Shown: positions 1 to 12,102 of the stretch, piece by piece
Layout: every line of letters begins with the position of its first letter
Position numbering within the stretch: position 1 is the first letter of the stretch
NCBI GenBank assembly: GCA_905221605.1
Contig: CAJNDS010002410.1
Coordinates: forward strand, 20,652 to 84,651
Length of the DNA stretch: 64,000 bases
Source of the DNA: Symbiodinium natans
Taxonomy: Eukaryota > Sar > Dinophyceae > Suessiales > Symbiodiniaceae
Direction of reading: 5' to 3'
Notes under the pieces: model-generated
The model's database searches: none
The model's input: the letters and a program-made list of their open reading frames with translations, nothing else
What the model was told of the DNA's origin: nothing
Program-made: the position numbers and the translations under genes

Positions 1-3000
1 GCTCTTGCTCAGCTACAGACACTTCTTTGTTCAGAGTCATGTCTGTCTGACTGTCTAACGAAACATGTTGTGTATACATAAAGTACTTCATTCGTCATCT
101 CGATTTCTCCTTCCAAGTCACATATCTGGCAGCTTCGCTTATTCGTTTCATCGCATTGTTCCTGAGACTCATTCTGTCAGTTATCTCAGGTGCACTTGAC
201 CGAATCTTCCAAGAAGGAAAAGTTCTTCATTCTATCAGGTGTCTCAAGTGTGTTTTTTCTATCGAATATTCCAAGAAGGAGACATAATACATCTAAGACT
301 GGACATGGGAAATCCTACAGGGATGTGAATCTATAGGCACGTTGTGCAAAATGACTATGCGAGTTTGGCGAAATAGTATGGAATAGGTGAGATGAACGAT
401 CAGATGTGAAACAACGCAAGACAAATGTGGAAGATGCGACATGAGACATGAGGTGAGGTGTTCTGACGCCTTGCTTGAATCAACTTCTCAGCGGTTTCGC
501 ATGGCAGATGCTGAGACAAAGCATCGAGCGACATCTGTTTCGTTTAGGCCCGAACTGTACGCCTTCTTCAACTTTACCGGCGTGGGCATGATGTGCGATC
601 AATCCGCCCAAGCGGGGTGGTGCGGGACTAGGTCTTGACAACGATCCTCACAATGAAACTAAAGCGTTTCAGTGCCAACAGAAAGAGGGGCCACAACTGC
701 TGAACGCTTGAGGGCGAAGGGTACGGCAGTCGTCCGATGGCCCAGCTACTGGTACCATGTTGCAATGCACATGCAACCAAGCATGTTTGATTTGGCTTGC
801 GCAGTACACCTCCGGCGCAAGGATAGTTTTCAGCCCGTTGGCGGGGCGAGGCTTCGCCCTTGTCAGAAATAGGCATGGCCATCTACTTGCGCCCACTCGT
901 CTCACCTTTCATAAAATCATGGGCATGAGATCTGGGAGATGGGAAGACAGTCGCGACAGCAGAGATTAGAGGAAATACACAATAAATGAATTCGAAAGGA
1001 GAGACCTGGCCTCCTTCTTGAAAAGGAGATGCGGCAGAACATGGGCAGCTCTGATACACAATGAAGGACATGCGCATTCAAGCACGAAACATATGAGTAG
1101 AGCAATAAGAATTCACAAAAGCGACGTGATGTAGATGAGACAAGATGTTCTGCTAGATGAAAAAACTAAAGAGGTAGATTGTATGGTTTGTTCACTTTAC
1201 TCCGGAAAAGGAGAGAAGGGCAATACGGGTTCAGGGCGTGGCACGCCAGGTGTCAATAACGTGCCGTCCGAGTCGGAGCCACTTGTTATCATTAGCAACA
1301 CTTTTCCTTTCACCGCCAATTCAGCTGCAAGTGTGCTGTTGACGACACTCCTTTGCCAGAGACCTCCTCAGGTCCTTGCCCTAAGCCTAAGTGACAAAGT
1401 GCATGTGCCGGTCCATGCACTTCAGGCGACGGCCGTGCCCATGAACGCCAGCTGCGCATGTGACATGGTAGCCTGCTGCCCTGAAGTAGGTGCTTACCGT
1501 GATGTTCGATACAGTAGAATGAGGATGCGATCTGGGATATCGAGGGGCCTGTCATGACTTTCGTGTCGTCAAGCTTACGGCTTATGATGCTTGAGAACTG
1601 TCCTGGGGACTCCAATCGTTTGGGCTCAATTGTACAACGGCTTCGTGGAGCCTGATGCTGCGTGGACACGTACCGCCGCCCCAAGAAAGGTGTCAGACTG
1701 TCAGAGGCTTAGCTCCAACTGCAGCAAGCCGGAAGTCTCCAGGGCCCGCACCCGAAAATGCCGGATGACCTGAATCTTAGCTTTAAGCAACATGAGCTGC
1801 TCCGTGATGTTGCCCTGAAAGCCCTTGGCAGGCTGTTGCAACTGCCTTTCAAAGCCCAAACCGCCCTGCAAGATCCTGATAGTTGCCAAGGAGCCGGTGC
1901 CAGAAAAGGGTCGGCAGCCCACTCCTGCGGGGACTAAACGGTCTGGGGGCCACGGGCTGAGGCCCCAAGTGATACTGAAAAGTTTGCTCGCTTGTTTGGC
2001 CGTGCCTTTCCTTCCGGGCTGCCCTGAATGACAAGACTTGCGCGCGAAAGATGCTCACATCAAGATGGCATGCCCGGAACGACAGGGAACTAACAACTAG
2101 TAGTGCTGAGTGCTGAGCAAGGGAAATTCTGACACCTGCAGCTTACGCTACGATGGACGTTGGTGGCAAGGGGCAGCAAGCAGACATTCCAATCCTTTCA
2201 CGTTGAGGCGAAAAGGGACACTGTCCTATGAGGAGGCGTTGCAACCTAAGAGTTGTAAGTGACGGCATTCTTAACTATTGGTCGGTTTTCCGACATCTTC
2301 CGGCCGGCTGCGAGTCGGGGGGCAGCGGGTTCTGGCGCGATGCTCACCCTGGGACGGGAAGACTCGTGGACTTCAATAAACCTACTTTTCTGTTTGGGGG
2401 GGCTCTCATCGCGTGATGTAGGATTGCCGTACGGCAGCCGTCAAGCGACTCGCAGAAGAGTTTGCTAAGCGACCGTCAGTCCTGCTGCGTCAGAGGTCGG
2501 CCCATAGCATCCTCGAGACAAGGCACTCTCACTCATCGGACAAGCTGTCAGGCGAGCTTATGCGGTTTCGACTCTTACACTCGCACAGGGCCGGCAAGGC
2601 ATCGGTTGGTAAGTCTGCGATCTGTTGTGTGGTTTAGGGCAAAACCGAGGGGGGGGGGGGGGGCATTCGGGCGCTTTTGGGGCCTCAGAAGGCAAAAGGG
2701 GAGAACAAGTCTTCTCGCTTAGGAGCCAGGAAGCTTAGGTGGGTTTGGGTTGGCATCCGAACTGCCGGCATTCTGTTGCAACATGCGGGCGCTGAGCATA
2801 CTATGCTGCACCTCGTGCTGGACTGCTAAGTAATGCTTATCACGCGGTGGCTTGCGATGCCATTGTTGGTGCCTGCAGATACGCCAGATACACACATGAA
2901 GCGATATGAAGCGTTTTGCATGTCAGAGGTGGATAGAGCTACCATTGACCTTATGACATATCATGCTTGGCCTGCGTCTGCACCGGGCGCTTCCATGGGG

Positions 3001-6000
3001 ACAGACCAGCGACCACCGAGCGGAAGCACAAAGTCCTTGCGATGTGAGACAATACCTATTCAAACGGTCACCTTGATCTGGAACTCGTTTTCAAAAAACT
3101 CACGCCGCCGACAAGGCATCTGAATCGCGAAGCGCTTCGTTCAAACGCATCGATTGGACTCCTTCTCATCAGGACCCGTTCACAAAGTCTCTTTGACTCT
3201 TTGAAAGGAAGGGCCGAGCTTGCTGGCACGGTCGGACTGCCTTCGCGCGCCTATTGAGACACTTTGTTCGGAATAGACGCGGGCAAGACAACCACAGCTC
3301 CGAAAAATGCCACATGGCCGCAAGAACCGCGCAATTGGAAGGACCTTCTTTGGACCCCGACTCTGGTTCCTGCAGTCCTGGCTCCAGGGAGCCTCTCCTG
3401 AGAGCGAAGTGACGGCAACGCGCATTTTGTGAGTGCAGCAAGCCAACCTCTCTGTGACGAAGTGTGGCATCTTGAGTCGTTGTTGCCTATTCCTGACGAA
3501 GTTGACGAACGGCGTCTCCTGGACGTTCCCCTTCTCCAACGGCGCCCAGTCCGAGAGCAGCGGCCACAACTGGCTGGTGAATTTTGCCTGGTAGGCAGCA
3601 TGTTGAAACTGACTTGGCACGTGGAGGCGCTTTTGCTGTGGGGGGAGATGCAACATATGGTGGTCGGAGCAACGCTAGATCATGAATGCATGATGCAGAT
3701 TCGGCACGCAGGAGCTGGAGATGTCTTGGAGGCAGCCCAGAGAGTTTGGCACAAAGCGCATGCAGAACTCCTCAGAATAGCAAAGACAAAGCAGTTCCTG
3801 CGCACAAACTGGCACATTACAAAAGCAAGGCATCCTGCCAGACCTCCTGAGTGCATCCGTCTGGTTCAGCCCACGATCAAGAAGAACAACTCAACCCTGA
3901 ACCGAAGCTCCAGGCTTTCTGCTCCAACTCAGCGTCGATCGCATCCCCCTGGAGTTCCAGGGAGCAGGCGTCCAAGAAGAAGACCAGTCGCTTTCCAGAA
4001 GCTTCCTGAGTTAAGCAAGGAGATGCGAGTGTGCAACCTAGGATGCTCAGGTGCTGGGCTGTGAAGAATCTGGATGGTCCTGGGTGGATTTATTGGCTAG
4101 GATCTCCACAGGGGGATGTGTCTTCCGGCAAAAGTTGCGCATTTCTTCTGAGCATGATCGGTGTCCGTTTACCTAGGCTGGACATGCTGGACTGGAGGCT
4201 GCAGAAAGGTGCAGCAACACCAGATCTTGACCAAGTATGGCCGAATGAAAAGCTTCAGGCTTTGAAGGCTCTTCACTCTGCCACAGAGGCTCGAAGAGAT
4301 CCTCGTGAGACATGATCAGGGCGTACAAGGCCAGGGAAGTCCTCAGGTCTCACTGGGGGGGATGCTGAGAAGCCCTCAGCTATCCTCAGCTGGAGCCGCA
4401 GGGAGACGATCTCACTATGCCAGTCACTATGCAGCTGTGGCACTCCACAGCATGGTGCCCCCAGTTGTGCGCTGCATGCCTGGTGCTTTTCAACAGGCCG
4501 CATCAAAAGAGCTGCAGCTGGAGAGGGTTGAGCCCGAAGGTGTGACCGAGCCTCATTGCCAGGTAGACGGGCACGTCCACCCAGGTCGCCTCGGAATTGC
4601 GCGCCTCGCGGCTGAGGGTTGCAGCAGATTTTGGGGCTGTTGGCTTTTGAGGAATTGTTTGTGCCACCAGTGCCACCTAGCCAAAGCACAGCGCTCCGGA
4701 AAAGCTTTATGAAGATTCTCCACAAGGGGAGATGAAATGCCGAGTTAGGGATGGCAGAATCTTGCACACAGCACCTGAGTCACGTTTGTATGATGAGGCC
4801 TGGGGTCTGTGTCTGCTGTCTTCAAGCCTGTGAATCCTTTGAAAAACTCCTTAAACTAAACGGCCGTCGCAAACTGACCTTGCGGACAGTTGGATGCCAG
4901 GCTGTACGAACATCGCTGAACATCGACAGTCCCACCATGAGCTCGTCACCTTGGGCAGTTTCAGTGTCGCAGAGGCAGAGTTGCTGTTTTCGGCTCAAGA
5001 TCTTCGCTGCCACACTAGTGTATGTGCTCTAAGGCCAATCATCTGGCGAGATGCTGGGTATGTCTGCGTCGCTGTAGAATTCGAAGGTTTGACTGCCGAT
5101 GTCATAGCACCTCAATTTGAGAGTCTAGCTTAAGAGGCCGTGCTCCAGGCAAATATTCGGCCATTGATCTGCAGGTATGGCGTGTCGGCACGATGAGAAC
5201 CCATGAGGACATGAGTCAGGCATTCAACATGGCATGCCACAAGTGGCAAGGGCTGAGGTTCTGCATCGTCATGCGCAATTTCGGGTCTGCACGCGTATGC
5301 AAGAACACCACACAACGTGTTGATGGCTCGTTAACTTCCACATTGCCGACATCTTACATGGAGCCGTGAAAGGGCAGGAGCAACTCGGCAAGCCAGGGTC
5401 ATTGGCCCTCCCTTACAGACTGCCTGGCACATGAAGAAGTGCCCAGCGGTGATATTCAGCGGTAACTTCTGCAACATGCTTTCAAGGCTACAGCGAGGCT
5501 CTGTGAGACTTGCTGCGGAGTCTGCACATGAACGCGGCTCAGGCACAGCCCTTCGAAGCGGCAGCTCCGCTTGTCCCACTCGCTTCCCCAGGGGCCCTGC
5601 AGGTATTTTGTTTGGATTCACTAGTGAACATGTCAGGCGTCCCCAGTTGCTTGCCAGCCAACAGACCCTGCACACTGAAATTCAGAAGGCTCTCACCTGG
5701 AACGGCGTGGGGTTGCAGAAAGCTCGAGAAGTCTGCGGTGCAGGAGCCGGACGCAAAGCAGGCAACTCGGGTGGCTCTATCTGGCCTTGGAGCTCAGGTC
5801 ATACACATATGATCAAATATGTATGCGTATACTAAATATGCTCAATCACAAGCCCGACCCTGCGCCCTTTCTGATAACTCTGCAACGCATGGGCTTCGTC
5901 AGTCGTCCGGCATGGATCTGCATGTGGTGAACCCTTCTATTTGACCGCTGAGACCCTCCGAGCGACCCTGACCCTCCTGAACCCTTTGAGCCCCAAAACC

Positions 6001-8431
6001 CCTCCAAACCACCCAGACCGAGCGCGTGGGATCGTATGGGGCATGGGGTACCTACGCGGCCATACAAGACCAGTGACCTTCGGGCTGGCAACGCATGGGG
6101 AAGAGCTTGGCCGTCCAAGCATAGGCCCGATGGAGAGTGGGACCTGGCAGGTGCGAAGATCACAGCCAAGGCAATGGGCTTTACCATCTTTAGGCGCTTT
6201 CTGCCGGGCCCGGGTTCTGAGAACGTCCACAAGCTTCAGAAATTGTGCGCGGCTAGCTCTGCTTTCGCATTGAAGCTCCGCGAAAGGCCACGGCAGCGGC
6301 GGGTGCTGTTCCTACAGGCTTGCGGGCTTCCGTTCCCAACGCCACTTCCACGTCACCCCACCCGGCCTAGATCGATCCAGTGCTGTTGCGAAACCTGGCG
6401 CTGTGAAGGTTGCTTATGGTGGCTTCCAAACATGCTAGAAAAGATATACCTGTAGTGGAAGCAACCCTCTTTCGGATAAGGGGATGGCAAGGCAAGTTGA
6501 ACATGCCGACCAGCTCATGATCAACTTGAAGATCCTTTTAGTGTTCTAAGCTTCGCAAGGGGGCCACTCAGCCACAGAAGTACAGCCAAAATGCACACAA
6601 ACAGTGCTTTGGCTTCATGTGAATGTGAAGCACATGGACACCTAGGGACATGCGAGCTCCATCTGCCCAAAACAGCTCCCGAATTTACAGCCACTTAGCG
6701 TATTCAAACCTGATGCTAAAGTTCGCGTTTTTGCTTGTGGCTGATGCGTCTGTCTTTGCTGCACAGTTCTAGCTTCTTTTTGGGGCTCTTGCATGTGTCC
6801 GATTTACCGGTCAGAAATGAGATCAAATCAACCGGTGCCATTTGCAGCCTCATATCAACACCAAGCCCAAGACGGCCTCTGCCAGGTAGGAGGAATGTTC
6901 CTTCGGGAGCTCAGCCGTCCGGCAGGTGGAACAATTGCCTCGGACTGTGGCGCAGGAGATTCGAGTATGGATCGAAAGGAACAGGGATGCACCAGTACAT
7001 AGATATCAGTATATTTGATGGAGAAAACAAGGCAGCATGGAGGCAGAACCAGATCACTCCTTCTCAACTCAGGCATACCAAAACAGGCTTTCCCAGCAAG
7101 CCTGGCCAAGGGAATCGCCCCCTTTTCTGTCCAAAGAAAGCAAGAGAAGAACCGCTGAAATGACATCATGTCTGCCATTTTTGGGGGACTGATGTTGGGA
7201 CCTGAGCCGGGATCCGGATCCAGGTGTGCGGTCCGGAGTCCAGCAGCCCCGTAAAATGATCGGTTACGTGTTCGTGATGTTTCTTGGACTTGGGATACAT
7301 GTTTTTCTGGTATTCCTTGCTTTTCGAGCCTTCGTCCCTTGACTCGCGGGCATGGTCCACTTCAAAGCTAAAGGCTTATCGTACTCACTGCTGCCGGGGT
7401 AACGGTGCAGAATCCGCAGCCCCACACCAGCAAAGGCCAGAATGTCGCCGCGCCAAACCAGGAGCTCCTACATGGGCCCTTCACAAAATGAGCACACGGA
7501 CAAAGGCACCGCTGCACAGAGTCAAGCATACATTCGTCACAACAACAACATCCGGATACACACGCCCTAACCGTAACATCATCTCAAACGGCTCCGAATC
7601 CTGAGATACCATTTCAACAGCTCCCACCGGGGTGGTGGGCTATCTCATCAACGCGCTTCCTTTCAGCCTCCTATCATCTGGCATCTTGGCCCTGCACCGC
7701 TGCGCTAGCATAAAACTTTCCCAATAACCGACCTTCAATAAGAATGCCCCAGTCATCCCCCGCTACCTGCTTTGCGGAGGCTGCTTCGCCGAGCAGCACC
7801 TCATGTGGCTCAGGAAGTTGTTGGGGATTTAAGAGTTGTATGGCCTCTGTCTTTTGAACATTCATTGTGCAGATTGCTGCCTCAAGCTTTTGACATTGAC
7901 TACAATCCACGCCTTCCCAGACAATGCTCTGTTCAGCGAGGCGGCAGGTTGAGCGCTCACAAATTGGACAGGCGAGGCATCGCAGTCAACAGATCTGCAA
8001 TGACTACTTCACGCATCAGCACATCGGGCGGGGGCCCCAAACCACCAACAAACTCAAATAGACTACCCGCTGAATTTGTTTGGAGCCCGCGTGAAGATAG
8101 CTACCACTGTTGGACTGTTCACCTCTCCAGCTGCTGACTCCATCAACAGCAGTCACGGTGAAACCTCTCAGAATCCATCCCTGTGACATCATGGGGTCCA
8201 GAGGGGGCTAAGGCGGCTGAATCCGCCTAGTGCCGCGTACGACCGCATGCAAACGACAACCTAAGTTACCACACATGCTGCTGGGCAGCAGGCACATTCA
8301 AGCAAAAATGTCGAGTGCAAATGGGAGTCGCGCTTGTTCTTGGCGGAACCGCCGGCGCGCTGCCCAAACAAAGTGAAAGTCTTCGTTGTTATGATTACAT
8401 ACATGTATCTACGCATTTGAAATCCTAGCTG
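1..8431. other. No supportable gene; gene-poor DNA
   Basis: Both strands carry only short open frames with no domain I recognise and no paired splice signals with matching phase. A run of about 15 G lies near 2649-2664. The minus-strand frame at 7674-7910 and the plus-strand frame at 6036-6455 have somewhat protein-like composition, but nothing ties them to a family, so they are not called. Undetected small exons remain possible because exons elsewhere in the window are as short as 31 nt. Confidence 0.5.
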
Positions 8432-9129
8432 CTAGCAGAAAGGCGACAGGTGCTGCCTCAGTTTGTCCTCGTTTGTGCCGTGCCAGGTGGCAAGTAACTC
8501 ACCCCCGCGTCTGAAGAGAAACCAGCTTGGAGATCCTGTGACCTTGAACTCCTCCTGCACGAGCTTCATAGCACCGATAGAGCCATTTCCGACCAACTGC
8601 ACAAACCGAATGTGCGAAAACTCCTCCGCCAGCCGTCGGAACTTTGGCTCAAAACTTTTGCAAGCCCTGCAATAGGTGAAGGTGATCTCTAGCAAGACCA
8701 CGTCTCCGAAGCCCTCTGGGGGCACGCCATGTAGCAAATCTGACCATGCCTGTGAACTGCTTAACGTGACAATGCGAGCACTTCTCACCTCGCGCTGCCA
8801 CCAGGTCACGAAGTCTTCTAATTGCACTGGCCCCTCGGAACGGAGCTCAGAGAGCAACTCTGGCATGTCACGCTGGATGTGCAGCATCTCGAGCCCTTGC
8901 TGAAACTCTTCGACCTCAAGGACTCCATCCCCATTGGTGTCGAGTCGGTCGAAGATGTCGTGAAGCTGTACGTCCGACAAGCTTTGGATGCAGTTGCCGT
9001 GCTTGAGCACCTCGCGGCTTGCAAAGCCACCCCCCCCCCCTCCCCCAAGAGCTGAGGGGCCTCTTGGAGCCCACTTCAAGCCGTTGTAAATCCGTTGTAG
9101 ATAGTGAGCTGTGACTCCGGAGCACTCAT
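8432..9129 (-). CDS. EF-hand and thioredoxin-fold protein
   Basis: The protein joins a calcium-binding EF-hand to a thioredoxin-like domain. The EF loop reads DTNGDGVLEVEE, with acidic or polar residues at the calcium positions; a second EF-hand after it is degenerate. The thioredoxin half has CRAC at the CxxC redox site, followed by a helix of the usual type (KSFEPKFRRLAEEF), and a GSP cis-proline loop before the last strands. It ends in a normal stop at 8432. The likely start is the ATG at 9127-9129, in good context, joined by a 71-nt intron (9081-9011, GC donor, AG|G acceptor, G-rich) to the main exon; this first exon is inferred. Without that intron the frame runs up to 9199 but has no upstream ATG. 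Calcium-regulated redox activity is an inference. The domain calls are firm; the start is uncertain. Confidence 0.82.
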
Positions 9130-9195
9130 GGCAGAAGCTACGAGGTAAGCTACGAGGGGGGGATCTCAGCACACTATCACTACTGCTTGATACTT

Positions 9196-10713
9196 TCACT
9201 CAAGGCAACGCATGATTCGAGGCGCAAGATGAGAACAACACCAAGACACAGGTTTCAATAAGGTTTCAATCGGTGCCTCGCGAAGTTCGCTGAGGATCTG
9301 GTCTGCCTCCAGCTCGACCAGCGCGCAGGTTGCAGCGCCGCGCACGAGGCAGCGCTCGCCAGGAACACCCTCAGTGACCAGGGACACCGTGCATCCATGC
9401 TCTTGCGCAGTTTGGAGAGTTTGCGGAATGCCGGACTCCAAATTCTCAAGGAGCTCCTCGTGCAGCGGCAGGATCAGCAGCTCATCGAGGTTTGGGATGG
9501 CCTGCAGGATCAGGAGTAAGTCTGAGTCCACTGCAGCAGCCCACTCGCTCCAGGCAGGGCTGTTCAGAGGCGGCGGTTCGAACTGCTTCCGTGTACAAGA
9601 GATCTCCAACATTTGGGGAGGGCACTGGCAGGTCTCCGAGTCGTTCTCCTTCGAATCTTGCTTCGGCATGAAGGAGCACCAGCGTGTGTGGCGTACTCTC
9701 CTGCCATCGTTGAAGACCACGGCGCTCAGATTCTGGCCTAAGGTGGCCACGACAATGACGTGCCCTTTCCACTCCTTGTCGTCCTCGCTGGTTTCCCATA
9801 CAAGGTGGTTGTAGCCGGCGGCCGAGGTGGTGACCATTGCATGGACAGAAGAGGCTTTTCCCCTCAGTGCCTTCTCGAGAAGCTCTCCGGCACCAGCCTC
9901 CATAGCATTAAAGCAAGAGGAGTCGACCCCCAGTAGTTCGCACGCCTTCTTGGTGACGCTGCAGCCAACCGTTCCCTTCCACTTGAAATGCGAGACGAGC
10001 TCCTTGACCTGTTCTGACACCAAGCGTTTGTTGGCGTCCACATCTTCCTCGTCGAAGAGATGCTCCAGCCGAACTGGCTCCTTCTTGAAGGAGCCATCGG
10101 TTGCAGATATAGGGGCTGCGACGATGTAGCGTTCACGAAGGTCGATGCCCAAGGCCACCTGTTTCGGCAGGTCCGCAAAGGATCTGATAATTCCACGGCC
10201 TTTGCCACCCTCACTTTGCCGCGCCACATGCTTGCATCGTCGCAAGGCGATGCAGGCACCCAGGCAGGCTACTATGGACTGCTTCTTGGCATAAAGCCAA
10301 GAAATACTCTGAGGGAGTTCCGGTGCACGGACCTCTCGCTGGCGTGGCTCCCGGTGGCTTCTGAAGCCATGGCCACAGTGGCTTCCTATGCTGCAAGCCA
10401 GCATTGAAGAAACCCTGCTGCTGGGGTGGGGATGAACAAGCCGAAAGTCTCCCTGCGGCAGCTCAGGTGAACAAGGGAGTGCAAAGTACTGACCTTCGAC
10501 AGGCCAAGCTCTCCCACCACGGTTCTTGCAGAACTCTGACAACTGAGAAGTGCTGAAAGAATCACCAACAAGCTCCTCAAGCTGATAAGTGCAGCTCTGC
10601 GCCAGCTCACCACGGCGCTCGAATCGCCAAGCGCCAGCATGCAGCTGCGGCCGCAGGAGGATGACGTCCAGGCGCAGACCCTGGCAGCGTTCGAGACACG
10701 AAGCCACACCCAA
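9196..10713 (-). CDS. Degenerate polyphosphate-glucokinase/ROK-like protein
   Basis: Over roughly its last 330 residues the 505-codon frame follows the layout of bacterial-type polyphosphate glucokinases of the ROK/actin-like sugar-kinase fold: a beta hairpin starting ALGID, an HFKWKGTVG segment, a VVATLGQNLSAVVF block, a DELLILPL strand and a closing GAATCALVE helix. The family's working residues are missing: the phosphate loop after ALGID reads LRERY instead of a GG(T/S)G type, the NDAD catalytic aspartate region reads TTSA, and the TLG block lacks the GTGIG form. It is therefore probably a pseudoenzyme (inference). An in-frame ATG lies at 10402-10404; the frame is open further upstream to 10713 without an ATG, so the true start may be 10404 or in an upstream exon. 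The stop at 9196 is normal. Homology call is moderate. Confidence 0.6.
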   Translation of the reverse strand: MGVASCLERCQGLRLDVILLRPQLHAGAWRFERRGELAQSCTYQLEELVGDSFSTSQLSEFCKNRGGRAWPVEGQYFALPCSPELPQGDFRLVHPHPSSRVSSMLACSIGSHCGHGFRSHREPRQREVRAPELPQSISWLYAKKQSIVACLGACIALRRCKHVARQSEGGKGRGIIRSFADLPKQVALGIDLRERYIVAAPISATDGSFKKEPVRLEHLFDEEDVDANKRLVSEQVKELVSHFKWKGTVGCSVTKKACELLGVDSSCFNAMEAGAGELLEKALRGKASSVHAMVTTSAAGYNHLVWETSEDDKEWKGHVIVVATLGQNLSAVVFNDGRRVRHTRWCSFMPKQDSKENDSETCQCPPQMLEISCTRKQFEPPPLNSPAWSEWAAAVDSDLLLILQAIPNLDELLILPLHEELLENLESGIPQTLQTAQEHGCTVSLVTEGVPGERCLVRGAATCALVELEADQILSELREAPIETLLKPVSWCCSHLAPRIMRCLE

Positions 10714-11106
10714 ATTCGCAGAAGGCAGAACAGTCGTAGAAAGTTGCGATGTGCTAAAAACTGCAGGTTGTTGATGCTCACTCTCTTGAATGATGCAGGC
10801 GAGGCATTAAGTCCATCATCCGCGCAACGGGGGGGCCTAGTCGCACAACAAGCACCAGGTTGTTGTCCTTTGCCGTGCTACCGCTAGCGCGGCCAGACTA
10901 CCCTCGCGGTTTTGCCCATCTTGTTCGTGTTGCTTTTGTTGCTGCTGATGCTGCTGCGTTCTGTGGTTTTGCCCATCCTCTTGTACGGGCTGGAAATAGT
11001 GTTAATAGGGAAGCTGTTACTTCGTGTACTCATAAACTGGGATGGATTGGATACTGGATACGATTGGATGTCCAAGGCAGAGTTTGGGTCTCGCTTTACG
11101 GCTTAC
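10714..11106. other. Intergenic or intronic DNA
   Basis: No exon recognised. A T/G/C-rich stretch near 10915-11000 gives a leucine-rich plus-strand frame that looks like simple-sequence translation, not a gene. Confidence 0.4.
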
Positions 11107-11241
11107 CAAAGTCACAGCCTCATCTGCTTGCACCATGGCAGACACGTTGATGTCTGTGAGGCGGCCGTCCATGGGCATGGGGTGGTCCAAGTCCGCGAAG
11201 AAGGTGCTGGCCTCGTCGTATCCTTGGTTGGCCAAGCATAC
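11107..11241 (-). CDS. Internal exon of an unidentified protein
   Basis: A 45-codon exon with clear limits: acceptor AG|GTATGC at 11242 and a canonical donor TTTG|GTAAGC after 11107, both in phase 0. The peptide begins VCLANQGYDE, contains FFADLDHPMPMDGR and ends EAVTL; composition and third-position G/C preference match the known genes of the window. No family recognised. It may belong to the same gene as the exon at 13792-13924, but phases show that at least one more exon would lie between them. Confidence 0.45.
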
Positions 11242-11900
11242 CTCTGCGAAGCACTGGGTACTCACGTTCTACCACCAGGGTGGTGTTCTCGGATGTCAGG
11301 CCGGGCTCACGTGGCCACAATGAGATGGCTTGACGTCTGACGTTGTTCTCAAGTTGGTGCCACGCTTCCGGTGAAGTTGTCAGCCTCCCCCACCTGCACA
11401 CAAGAGCACTGGGACTCACAAAGGTTCACAAGGTGACTCAGAATGATTCCAAAGGTCAAGTTATGTTTGCGCAGTCTCAGTCAGAGAGTCTCTAAACTCT
11501 AAATTGGCACGCTGTGCTCTGCTCCCCTTCAGCATGGCATGCCCTGCGCCTGCACAGGCTCTGCCTCCTGGCAACTGAGGCCATGGTGTTGCAAAGGTTG
11601 AGCGGCAATCGAGGCCTCACGCTTGCAAGCCGATTTGGAACATGCCAGTATTTTCGGATCGTGGGGCAGTGAGACCCAATGGCCAATAGAAACATAACCT
11701 GTTTTCGATCCTCCTCTGAGCCCGTCAGTCGATGAAGCATGTGCCGCGCCTTGGGCCAGCGATACGTCGGCTCGAGCACCTGCCAAGTCGAAGAGCACGC
11801 CAGGTTGGCAAACAGGCCAGAGCACTACAACTGCCCGAGACTTCCCGCTTGGGCTTCGAGAATTCTTCCGCTGGAAGAAAGTACCGGAGAGACCTAACGG

Positions 11901-12102
11901 ACCCTAAACCCTAAACCCTGTTCGACTGCAAACCGTGGACGTAACGACCGGGCCAAGGCTTCCATTCCATACTCTCTACCTTAAGAACCCCAAAACCCAC
12001 CTTTTTTGTAGGTTCTTCTGATCAAGCCCCCTTATTAAAATTCTTAGTAACCTACAAAAAAGTAGGTTTTGGGTTCTTAAGGTATGGGTTTAGGGTTCAG
12101 GG
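11901..12102. repeat. Telomere-like heptamers in inverted orientation around a hairpin
   Basis: CCCTAAACCCTAAACCC at 11901-11919 and GGGTTTAGGG at about 12085-12095 face each other on opposite sides of the hairpin element at 11978-12083. The heptamer is the Arabidopsis-type telomere unit, which recurs at many internal sites in this window. Confidence 0.8.
11978..12083. mobile_element. MITE-like element with 35-37 nt terminal inverted repeats
   Basis: The left arm (11978-12014) starts ACCTTAAGAACCC and ends TTTTTTGTAGGTT. The right arm (12049-12083) is its near-perfect reverse complement, differing by about one base substitution and two small length changes. A 34-nt AT-rich loop separates them. 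No coding capacity. The structure fits a miniature inverted-repeat transposon or a strong RNA hairpin; no target-site duplication is obvious, because telomere-like repeats flank it. Confidence 0.75.

Noticed and set aside
3180-4064. Overlapping long frames on both strands (158 and 211 codons)
   Set aside because: Neither shows a domain or splice context; overlapping open frames at this GC content are expected by chance.
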